A stretch of 39,015 bases of DNA from a virus: positions 988 through 40,002 of the IMG/VR virus record IMGVR_UViG_3300005293_000011; one strand, 5' to 3'. This document shows, piece by piece, positions 7,228-12,758 of the stretch. The notes beneath the pieces are model-generated. The model saw nothing but the letters and a program-made list of their open reading frames with translations. It did not search any database and was not told the origin of the DNA. Made by a program: the position numbers and the translations under genes. Positions within the stretch are counted from its first letter, which is position 1. The number at the start of each line of letters is the position of its first letter.

Positions 7228-7277
7228 AATGAGAAGATCAGCCTGCAGTGCTGGCGATATGGGGATCTATCTTCTCA
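7228..7277 (-). terminator. Leader hairpin with T tract before the DUF1599-like gene
   Basis: AATGAGAAGAT (7228-7238 on plus) and ATCTTCTCATT (7267-7277) form an 11-bp perfect stem. On the minus strand it is followed by TTTCTTTTT. It lies between the 34-bp element and the ribosome site of the 7197 gene, so it could act as an attenuator rather than an end-of-gene terminator. Confidence 0.5.
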
Positions 7278-7302
7278 TTACAGGCCATGTTTTTCACGCG
7301 AG
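7271..7302 (-). promoter_or_regulatory. Intergenic repeat element, copy 2
   Basis: Minus-strand reading CTCGCGTGAAAAAC, a four-base spacer, then CCTGTAATGAGAAG. It agrees with the other copies except near its end, where TAATAGAACC is replaced by TAATGAGAAG. That changed part also forms one arm of the leader hairpin. It lies just after the stop of the 7313-7471 gene. Confidence 0.6.
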
Positions 7303-7312
7303 AATATCCCCG

Positions 7313-7471
7313 TTAGAAGAAATGAGGTGGCTGGAAGTCACCAACGTACGGATCTTCGTAACCGGTCATGAAAAGCTTGCCGTCGGCATACCACTTCCAG
7401 ACATAGAGCCACTGGTGAGGATATCCCGGGTTGGGGTAGCGGAAACGTTGAACTCGTCTATTCTTGCGCAT
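7313..7471 (-). CDS. Small aromatic-rich protein
   Basis: The reading frame is 52 codons with ribosome site GATCAAGGTAA before the ATG. It overlaps the end of the upstream gene by 14 bases. The product, MRKNRRVQRFRYPNPGYPH then QWLYVWKWYADGKLFMTGY, ends QPPHFF and is unusually rich in Trp, Tyr, Phe and Pro. Its codon use is like its neighbours. No family is recognised. Confidence 0.75.
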   Translation of the reverse strand: MRKNRRVQRFRYPNPGYPHQWLYVWKWYADGKLFMTGYEDPYVGDFQPPHFF

Positions 7472-7766
7472 TTACCTTGATCCTCGATGTGTGTCCCTCA
7501 GGATATGGCTCTTGGCGGTCCCAAACCGGTCCGGGGAATCGTCCCTTGATGCAGAGATCCGTGCCAGTAGCCTTGCAGGTGGGACAGGGGACAGGACCGT
7601 AGTCGAGGGGCTTCTCGGAAATAGCCCTGTCGTACTTACACGGGCCGTGCCGCAGGTCGGCGGGCACGAACGTCCCACAAGCCAAGCACAGGTACTGGCC
7701 CGCTTTGTCGTTAGCCCCCACGGGAACATCGACGCCACCCGCATTCTTTGTAAATATGTGTGTCAT
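7458..7766 (-). CDS. Small zinc-ribbon-like protein
   Basis: The product is 102 residues. Two cysteine pairs are clear: YLCLACGTFVPADL with a following GPCKYD, and VPCPTCKATGTDLC. This predicts one or two zinc sites. The second of two adjacent ATGs (ATGATG) is chosen because AAGGAG lies at proper spacing from it. A short hairpin lies just upstream in the leader. No specific family is recognised. Confidence 0.78.
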   Translation of the reverse strand: MTHIFTKNAGGVDVPVGANDKAGQYLCLACGTFVPADLRHGPCKYDRAISEKPLDYGPVPCPTCKATGTDLCIKGRFPGPVWDRQEPYPEGHTSRIKVNAQE

Positions 7767-7785
7767 CATTCTCCTTAAAAGAAAA

Positions 7786-7817
7786 AGAGAAAGCACAGGA
7801 TTAGTGTGCGTTCCCTT
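7786..7817 (-). terminator. Short hairpin with pyrimidine tract, copy A
   Basis: On the minus strand, stem GCACA and TGTGC (7793-7809, seven-base loop) is followed by TTTCTCTTTTTC. The 32-bp block is identical to 8454-8485. It lies after the stop of the 7824-8066 gene and before the ribosome site of the 7766 gene. A weak terminator or processing hairpin is inferred. Confidence 0.5.
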
Positions 7818-7823
7818 TTGGAA

Positions 7824-8066
7824 TTACTCTGCTTCGGGGGTGATCCAAAGCGAGTTCTTGGCTTCCTTGGCGGCCTTGCGGTTAACGTTCCAGGTACGTG
7901 CCTTGCCGAGAGCGGAAGCACCGACGGACAGGAGTCCGATGGCAGCGATCGGGATTGCGATGCTGACTACGGACACGAGTGCGGAGGTGGCGACCTGCTC
8001 TTTGACAGAGGGGTACATGTTGACGGTAACGGGCGTGGTCTCGGGGGAGGTTTCGATCTCGTTCAT
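7824..8066 (-). CDS. Small single-pass membrane protein
   Basis: The product is 80 residues. The ATG at 8066 follows CGAAAGGC and the 34-bp element. One membrane helix (~28-53, ATSALVSVVSIAIPIAAIGL...) is followed by a basic tail (KARTWNVNRKAAKEAK). Longer frames upstream overlap the repeat element and are rejected. The codons are strongly biased and lack the AATAT motif, as in the highly expressed structural genes, which hints at strong expression. Confidence 0.82.
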   Translation of the reverse strand: MNEIETSPETTPVTVNMYPSVKEQVATSALVSVVSIAIPIAAIGLLSVGASALGKARTWNVNRKAAKEAKNSLWITPEAE

Positions 8067-8091
8067 GGTATTGCCTTTCGTGGGTATGAGT

Positions 8092-8125
8092 GGGGTTCTA
8101 TTACAAGCCCGGTTTTTCCCGCGAG
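8092..8125 (-). promoter_or_regulatory. Intergenic repeat element, copy 3
   Basis: Minus-strand reading CTCGCGGGAAAAACC, then GGGCTTGTAATAGAACCCC. It lies between a hairpin (8138-8155) and the ribosome site of the 8066 gene. The TAATAG-to-ATG distance is about 30 bases, which would give a very short leader if this is a promoter. Confidence 0.65.
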
Positions 8126-8130
8126 GCAAA

Positions 8131-8164
8131 AGAGAAACCACAGGTTTAAGTGTGGTGTCCCTTG
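8131..8164 (-). terminator. Short hairpin with pyrimidine tract, copy C
   Basis: Stem CCACA and TGTGG (8138-8155), followed on the minus strand by TTTCTCTTTT. It is related to the hairpins at 7793 and 8461. The outermost pair is G-C in those copies and C-G here, a compensatory change that supports a real RNA structure. It lies between the stop of the 8183-8293 gene and repeat copy 3. Confidence 0.55.
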
Positions 8165-8182
8165 TGAGGTCTAACTGGGATG

Positions 8183-8293
8183 TCAGCGGGAATAGCGAAT
8201 TTCGCGAACTAGAATCCAGATGAGCCAGAGTCCACCGGTGAGGGTGAACAGGAGGGCATCTGCGATGAAGTTCCAAAAGCCGTACTTGCGCAT
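8183..8293 (-). CDS. Small conserved phage membrane protein (GGLWLIW type)
   Basis: The product is 36 residues: MRKYGFWNFIADALLF, then TLTGGLWLIWILVREIRYSR. The pattern FWNF...D...TGGLWLIW.LVRE is a widespread small membrane protein in actinobacteriophages. The role is unknown to me. The ribosome site ACGAAAGGAAAACCC precedes the ATG, with repeat copy 4 immediately upstream. Confidence 0.85.
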   Translation of the reverse strand: MRKYGFWNFIADALLFTLTGGLWLIWILVREIRYSR

Positions 8294-8310
8294 GGGTTTT
8301 CCTTTCGTAG

Positions 8311-8344
8311 GGGGTTCTATTACAGACCCGGTTTTCTACGCGAG
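8311..8344 (-). promoter_or_regulatory. Intergenic repeat element, copy 4
   Basis: Minus-strand reading CTCGCGTAGAAAACC, then GGGTCTGTAATAGAACCCC. It lies directly after the stop of the 28-residue cysteine protein and 18 bases before the ATG of the 8293 gene. No separate terminator lies between it and that stop. Confidence 0.65.
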
Positions 8345-8346
8345 GG

Positions 8347-8433
8347 TTAACCACAGCCAATCGCCGTACACATTCGACATGACACCGATTCCGTGATTGG
8401 GTCAATTTCTTTGTCGCAACATTTGCAATGCAT
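8347..8433 (-). CDS. Tiny zinc-knuckle-like protein
   Basis: The product is 28 residues: MHCKCCDKEIDP then ITESVSCRMCTAIGCG. Six cysteines, in C-x-CC and C-x-x-C pairs, predict a minimal zinc site. A convincing ribosome site (TTGAAAAGGAAAC) precedes the ATG. Similar short C-x-C-C...C-x-x-C proteins are common in phages. Frame and start are clear, but the short length limits confidence. Confidence 0.7.
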   Translation of the reverse strand: MHCKCCDKEIDPITESVSCRMCTAIGCG

Positions 8434-8453
8434 TCTAGTTTCCTTTTCAAAAA

Positions 8454-8485
8454 AGAGAAAGCACAGGATTAGTGTGCGTTCCCTT
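8454..8485 (-). terminator. Short hairpin with pyrimidine tract, copy B
   Basis: This is an identical 32-bp duplicate of 7786-7817. The stem GCACA/TGTGC lies at 8461-8477, followed on the minus strand by TTTCTCTTTTTT. It lies after the stop of the 8502-8720 gene and before the 28-residue gene. Confidence 0.5.
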
Positions 8486-8501
8486 GTAGTTCTCGTGAGG
8501 G

Positions 8502-8720
8502 TTACTTGGTGAGGTTGTGGACGGCGACTTCAGCACCGCTCTTGAGTGTGACGGCCGCGAGTACGGTCAGCACAGACGCGACGACGATGATCTTGACCGT
8601 TTCCTTTACTGTGGCAGTAAAGATGTTGGCTTGATCCTGGTCGATGAGTTTGTGGTTGACGTGGACTTGCAGGCCCTTCGTCTCGGAGGAGTCGGGGGTG
8701 GAGTGTTTGAACAGGCCCAT
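8502..8720 (-). CDS. Small single-pass membrane protein
   Basis: The product is 72 residues. A soluble N-terminal half (HSTPDSSETKGLQVHVNHKL...) is followed by a membrane helix at ~43-60 (KIIVVASVLTVLAAVTL) and a short tail. The ribosome site CGAAAGGAAACC lies between repeat copy 5 and the ATG. It has the same one-gene unit layout (element, ribosome site, gene, hairpin) as its neighbours. No family is recognised. Confidence 0.82.
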   Translation of the reverse strand: MGLFKHSTPDSSETKGLQVHVNHKLIDQDQANIFTATVKETVKIIVVASVLTVLAAVTLKSGAEVAVHNLTK

Positions 8721-8740
8721 GGTGGGTTTCCTTTCGTTGA

Positions 8741-8773
8741 GGGGTTCTATTACAGGCCCGGTTCTTGACGCGT
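8741..8773 (-). promoter_or_regulatory. Intergenic repeat element, copy 5
   Basis: Minus-strand reading ACGCGTCAAGAACC, then GGGCCTGTAATAGAACCCC, 20 bases before the 8720 ATG. The 8774-8837 stretch upstream holds no gene that I can support. It contains a short CCCGGGAGGGA region and then the terminator-like hairpin. Confidence 0.65.
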
Positions 8774-8837
8774 TTTGTTTTTCTGGAGAATCCCTCCCGG
8801 GGAATTTTCACATGTCGTTTTTCGAAAGGAAAAAGGA

Positions 8838-8876
8838 TAGTCCCTGTTCTAAGTGTTTAGTTTAGAGCAGGGACTA
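8838..8876 (-). terminator. Rho-independent terminator after the 8909-9187 gene
   Basis: Arms at 8838-8852 and 8862-8876 pair as TAGTCCCTG with CAGGGACTA, plus five more pairs after one mismatch. On the minus strand they are followed by TCCTTTTTCCTTT. This is the most convincing terminator in the window and separates the 8909-9187 gene from repeat copy 5. Confidence 0.75.
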
Positions 8877-8908
8877 CCATTTTGAATTGTCTGGGTCGGG
8901 GGAGCGGG

Positions 8909-9187
8909 TTAGCTCTTACGAATCCAACTGAATGCCTTGGAAGTGATGACGTTCAGACGCTCGTGATGCAGGACTGCCCCAATACCAACGAGATTTGTCA
9001 GCGAACCGATGACGACGTCGGTCGAGGGGACCTTGGACTGCGGTTTAGGCAGCAGTGGGGTCAACTTGACGACGGCATCGAGGTTCTTCTGATAGATGTC
9101 GGAGGTGGTGGGGAGTTCGGTCATCTCGGCGATGAGGCGGTCGATCTCTTCTTTGACAGGGTTGGGCTTACGTTCGATAGCGAACAT
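8909..9187 (-). CDS. Small protein of unknown function
   Basis: The product is 92 residues. The N-terminal half is charged and helical (PVKEEIDRLIAEMTELPTTS). The C-terminal half has a weakly hydrophobic stretch (TDVVIGSLTNLVGIGAVLHHE, ~57-77) that might be a membrane helix. The ribosome site TTGAAAGGAGAACC precedes the ATG. It is flanked by repeat copy 6 upstream and the terminator at 8838 downstream, so it is a likely monocistronic unit. Confidence 0.8.
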   Translation of the reverse strand: MFAIERKPNPVKEEIDRLIAEMTELPTTSDIYQKNLDAVVKLTPLLPKPQSKVPSTDVVIGSLTNLVGIGAVLHHERLNVITSKAFSWIRKS

Positions 9188-9203
9188 GGTTCTCCTTTCA
9201 AGA

Positions 9204-9237
9204 GGGTTTCTATTACAGGCCCAGTTTTTCGCGCGGG
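9204..9237 (-). promoter_or_regulatory. Intergenic repeat element, copy 6
   Basis: Minus-strand reading CCCGCGCGAAAAACTG, then GGCCTGTAATAGAAACCC, 16 bases before the 9187 ATG. It follows the long hairpin at 9256-9300 that ends the tail/holin operon. It is the rightmost copy found. Confidence 0.65.
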
Positions 9238-9255
9238 AAAATTAAAAGGCCCTGT

Positions 9256-9300
9256 TCGAGGCACGTGTAAGACGTCTAAACGTCCGTACACGTGCCTCGA
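9256..9300 (-). terminator. Long hairpin at the end of the tail-holin operon
   Basis: Thirteen base pairs are perfect (TCGAGGCACGTGT with ACACGTGCCTCGA). Inside the 19-base loop a further GACG/CGTC stem can form. On the minus strand it is followed by AACAGGGCC and then TTTTAATTTT. It begins five bases after the holin stop, so it most likely terminates the late operon. Confidence 0.7.
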
Positions 9301-9305
9301 CACTA

Positions 9306-9674
9306 TTAGGGCTTCGGTGCGTCGGTCGCAACCTTCAGCAGGACGTACCCCTTGTTTTCAAGGGCATCCAGGTCACCGACGTCGAAGTTGTACTTCGTGG
9401 GTACGGCGGGGTTCGCTACATCAGTGATAGCGAGCGTACCGTCGTACTTGCTGTCGCTGACGTCATACTGACGCTTCGAAATGAAGAGCAGCACACCGCC
9501 AAGCGTTGCCAGGATGGCGAGTGTTCCGACGACCTGCTCACCATAGGGCAAGCCCCAGATCTGAGCGAGACCGAAGTACGCGGTTCCGAGAGCCGGAAGG
9601 CCGAGCTTTACGATGTTGTTCAGCACGTCGTAGGCTCCATCCGACAGAATGGGCGTAGAGTTTTCATCAGGCAT
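9306..9674 (-). CDS. Putative holin (phage r1t type)
   Basis: The product is 122 residues. The core LGLPALGTAYFGLAQIWGLP, then YGEQVVGTLAILATLGGVLLFIS, closely follows the r1t holin family (PF16945 pattern): two membrane helices separated by a short WGLPYGEQV turn. The C-terminus is soluble. Holins of this class permeabilise the cytoplasmic membrane so that endolysin can reach peptidoglycan. It is the last gene of the tail operon. The endolysin lies 27 kb away at 36.6-37.6 kb. The ribosome site AAGGAGGAAC is strong. Confidence 0.85.
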   Translation of the reverse strand: MPDENSTPILSDGAYDVLNNIVKLGLPALGTAYFGLAQIWGLPYGEQVVGTLAILATLGGVLLFISKRQYDVSDSKYDGTLAITDVANPAVPTKYNFDVGDLDALENKGYVLLKVATDAPKP

Positions 9675-9683
9675 TGTTCCTCC

Positions 9684-10508
9684 TTATTGAGTGTTCTTAT
9701 ACACGCCGCCAGAGCGGACGAATGGCAGAACGATTTTGTATGCACCCGCTACACGCTGGTAGGGGATTGCTGTCTTGTAAACGCCGGCAACACGAATCCG
9801 ACCGCCCGAAAGCATCCGAATAACCGCATCACCAGACGGGTTTGAGTATCCGTTGTTATCCGCAGCCCCGTTGTGAGCGTAGACACGGAAACGGTAGTAT
9901 GAACCAGGCGTAAGGCCCGTAACAGTACGAGACGTGTTATTGGCCTGTGAGTGGTCAATGTAAGAGCCAGTACCTTCAGCATTTGGCCAGTATCGGAGCA
10001 AATATGCGTCGATAGCCGAGCCTGCGTTGTCTGAAGATCCAGCCCAGGACACTGTGACACTTGTGGGCAGAGCATTGGTGAACTGAGGCGTTCCCGGAAC
10101 ACTTGGTCGCTTGGGAATACGTCCAAGGTTGAATGTACCCGTGCCGATCGAAGCAGTGCCGACCGATGTACCGTATTTACCTTCAACGTTGACCCAAGAG
10201 CTACCATAGCCGTTAGCGTCGTGCGTAACATTGTACGAGCCGTCAAATATCCACCAGTCACCTGTAGAAGCACCATTCTGGAAGGACCAGCTAGTACCAC
10301 TGGAGTTGAATATGTCGTAGAGCCCGCCATTTGGCGTATCTCCACGAACATACCAACCATCTGTACCCGCATAACCAGTACCAGAGTACTTATGCACATA
10401 GCACTGCACTCGTACGTTCGTATAGTTTCCTGCCCAGTCTGCAGTGTTACCCCATACCGCCAGGTTCAAGCCGTACTGACTTTGACCGCTGAATCTTACT
10501 TCGGCCAT
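9684..10508 (-). CDS. Minor tail protein with fibronectin type III domain
   Basis: The product is 274 residues. Residues ~1-130 form a beta-rich domain (FSGQSQYGLNLAVWGN...). The next part is an FN3 domain (~135-230, PSVPGTPQFTNALPTSVTVSW to YYRFRVYAHN). The C-terminus has three short repeats, RVAGVYKTAIPYQ, RVAGAYKIVLPF and RSGGVYKNTQ, a pattern seen in phage tail proteins. It probably sits at the tail tip and contacts the host surface. The ribosome site AAGGTGATC precedes the ATG. Confidence 0.85.
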   Translation of the reverse strand: MAEVRFSGQSQYGLNLAVWGNTADWAGNYTNVRVQCYVHKYSGTGYAGTDGWYVRGDTPNGGLYDIFNSSGTSWSFQNGASTGDWWIFDGSYNVTHDANGYGSSWVNVEGKYGTSVGTASIGTGTFNLGRIPKRPSVPGTPQFTNALPTSVTVSWAGSSDNAGSAIDAYLLRYWPNAEGTGSYIDHSQANNTSRTVTGLTPGSYYRFRVYAHNGAADNNGYSNPSGDAVIRMLSGGRIRVAGVYKTAIPYQRVAGAYKIVLPFVRSGGVYKNTQ

Positions 10509-10509
10509 A

Positions 10510-10752
10510 CTAGATCACCTTGAAATATATGTCGCCATCAGCGCCAGTAGCATTATTCGGATCGGTCGTACCAGACCGAATACCCGCTGCTGCTCTGTAA
10601 CCACCCGGACCAATGGGAATAAGGGCTTTAACGAGGGCGATAAAGTCACGCGTGCGGTTAATCTCTCGAGCACCCCACTTGACCTTGCCTTCTTCACCAG
10701 TATCAGGCACGAGAGGATATCCCGCGGCGCCTGCGTCATCTCCAACTGCCAT
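10510..10752 (-). CDS. Small minor tail-type protein
   Basis: The product is 80 residues, with the pattern GYPLVPDTGEEGKVKWGAREIN, TRDFIAL and PNNATGADGDIYFKVI. Short proteins with this GADGDIYFK-type ending occur beside actinophage minor tail proteins. The role is inferred from position between Gp37-like and FN3 proteins. The ribosome site GAAGGAGGTG is strong. The stop is one base from the next ATG. Confidence 0.75.
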   Translation of the reverse strand: MAVGDDAGAAGYPLVPDTGEEGKVKWGAREINRTRDFIALVKALIPIGPGGYRAAAGIRSGTTDPNNATGADGDIYFKVI

Positions 10753-10767
10753 GTTACACCTCCTTCA

Positions 10768-11937
10768 TCATTGTTCTGCCCAGGTTCCGACTGCCACAGC
10801 CCATTCCTCGTTCGAGTCCCAAGCTAGCCAGGAGCCGGGCGTAATGAGGAGATCGACAGACAGCGTCGGATATGATCGTGAGCCCGTCGAGTCAGACACG
10901 AAGATCTGCTCAGTAACTCGCATCTGGTTGGTGACACCCATGCCGCTCTGCATCTCGACAATATCCCCAAGCTCATAGTCTACCCCGTAGGTGTACTGGT
11001 CCGCTTGAGAGATTTCACCGTCGAAGGCCGTGATGCTCCGGTTCTTAGCCAGTGCTTCCTTGCCTTTCTGGGTGAGGATGTTAGTCAGAGCCGGTTCAGT
11101 ATCCTCATCCACGGATGTCGCGTCAACCAAGAGGACACGACGGTTAAATCCCGCAGTGCTAGCGTCCGCCCCATCCGCGTAGACATAAATCGATTTCGTC
11201 TTAGAATATACAAAAGCAACGTTCTTGAGGTTCTCAATAGACGTAAGCTCTTGGATCTTTGCCAGGTTATCCAGGTTAGGACTGAATACCACCGGGTCCA
11301 GAACCGTCTGCTGAGTCGTCCGATCGTTGCCTGTGTAGATGTTGAAATATAGCTTCGAGGTATCGGGTCCGCGATAGAGCCGGAAGCCCATCTTGTACTG
11401 GTCACAGACATCCTTAATCCGTTCGTACACGGTTCCGATTTCAAATTCGAATGTCACCAGATCATCGGGCGGTGCAATCCCGTCAGGCGGATACATCGTA
11501 CCGGAGTTGTACAACGGAATCTTATCCGATACCGACATCACACCCGTCACACAGGTCTGAAGGAATATCTGGTCTGCCACATACTTAGGCGTGTGTGCCG
11601 TGAATACCCATTTAGGCGCCGTGTCCGAACCCGCAGTGGGGTTGGGCCAAGCTACCCGTTCCATGAGGACCTTCTCCATTGACCGACCAGTGACGGTAAG
11701 GACATCTCGCCCCTGTTCGTCCTGCTTGGCATCGTGAGTCTCGCAGATCATAACCCGCTTTGACTCGTTGATAGCCAAACGCTTGTCGATGGCCAGTAGA
11801 CCCCTCATCTCAGGAGTGTTGGGTACCACAAGCTCGAAGTCACCAACCGATGCAACACGTTCAGACCAAATAAAGGAATAGTACGTGTCGATAGCCGTTT
11901 CACGAATAAGCAAGTCGTTAAGGACGAATACATCCAT
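10768..11937 (-). CDS. Minor tail protein, ReqiPepy6 Gp37-like family
   Basis: The product is 389 residues. The N-terminus YYSFIWSERVASVGDFELVVP with DVLTVTGRSMEKVLMERV is typical of the siphovirus Gp37-like family named from a Rhodococcus phage (PF14594 pattern). These proteins have folds related to baseplate hub proteins and act at the tail tip. Its position after the Dit-like gene fits a tail-associated hub. The ATG overlaps the upstream stop by one base (TAATG), with ribosome site GGAGGTC. Confidence 0.9.
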   Translation of the reverse strand: MDVFVLNDLLIRETAIDTYYSFIWSERVASVGDFELVVPNTPEMRGLLAIDKRLAINESKRVMICETHDAKQDEQGRDVLTVTGRSMEKVLMERVAWPNPTAGSDTAPKWVFTAHTPKYVADQIFLQTCVTGVMSVSDKIPLYNSGTMYPPDGIAPPDDLVTFEFEIGTVYERIKDVCDQYKMGFRLYRGPDTSKLYFNIYTGNDRTTQQTVLDPVVFSPNLDNLAKIQELTSIENLKNVAFVYSKTKSIYVYADGADASTAGFNRRVLLVDATSVDEDTEPALTNILTQKGKEALAKNRSITAFDGEISQADQYTYGVDYELGDIVEMQSGMGVTNQMRVTEQIFVSDSTGSRSYPTLSVDLLITPGSWLAWDSNEEWAVAVGTWAEQ

Positions 11938-12758
11938 TAAAGACCTCCGTACCGCGAGGTGTACTTGAGCGTGTAAGGAATCGCAGCGCCAGTTACGCTA
12001 GACCGGAACTTGTTAGTACCCGGAGCCAGCTGCAGCCAGTCAGCCTGGGGTGACACACCAGCAAGAGCCGAGGTCTGCGTAGATCCGCGCAAGAGCGTTG
12101 CGTACTTGTTACCAGCGATAGTACTGATAGTCAGCACGTCGCCCGCAACCAGAGGATATACGAACTGGAACGTACGCTGGCTCGAGTCCGGCAGTGTCTG
12201 GTTCAAGGTGAACCCGGTAATTGACCGGTTGACATTCAACTGAAATACAAACCCCGTGTCAACAGATCCTGGATACACAATATCGGTATCCACACCAGTA
12301 GCGGTGGTCGAGCCATTGATCACAGTCTCTACCAGGGACAGGAAGTCCGGCTGGAAGTTGACGACAGATATAACGGCTTTCGGGTCCTGTACAAACAGTT
12401 TGGCGTCAAGATCTTCAATCGTGCCTCGGATAGAGACCGGCTCCATGTCGTCAGAAATGAAACGAAACGTAGCCTTAGACTTCGGCATGAAATATGTGTA
12501 CAACTGACGCCGCATCTGAGACACGGTACGTGAAATATAGTCGGGCTCGAGGCCCACCGTGAGAATGATGTTACGCTTCTCACGGCGGGCCCCTTGCTCT
12601 ACTTCACCGTCAAGTTGACCGAAGGGGGATGAGCTAGCATTGGCCGCAACCGGGTCTAGCCCATCGATGTCCTCGATATAGAAGCCACTGGATGTCTCAC
12701 CGATAGGCAAGATAATCTGTGTCCCCTGATCAGAGACTACTTCAACTTGGTTTAGCAT
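11937..12758 (-). CDS. Distal tail protein (Dit-like)
   Basis: The product is 273 residues. The N-terminal domain (IEDIDGLDPVAANASSSPFGQLDG, then EVEQGARREKRNIILTVGL) and SQMRRQLYTYFMPKSKATFRF match the siphovirus Dit N-terminal ring domain. The C-terminus is a beta-sandwich-like region ending KYTSRYGGL. It follows the tape measure gene as expected, with a 17-base overlap. Dit forms the hub that joins the tail tube to tip proteins. The assignment rests on motif shape and order. Confidence 0.82.
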   Translation of the reverse strand: MLNQVEVVSDQGTQIILPIGETSSGFYIEDIDGLDPVAANASSSPFGQLDGEVEQGARREKRNIILTVGLEPDYISRTVSQMRRQLYTYFMPKSKATFRFISDDMEPVSIRGTIEDLDAKLFVQDPKAVISVVNFQPDFLSLVETVINGSTTATGVDTDIVYPGSVDTGFVFQLNVNRSITGFTLNQTLPDSSQRTFQFVYPLVAGDVLTISTIAGNKYATLLRGSTQTSALAGVSPQADWLQLAPGTNKFRSSVTGAAIPYTLKYTSRYGGL

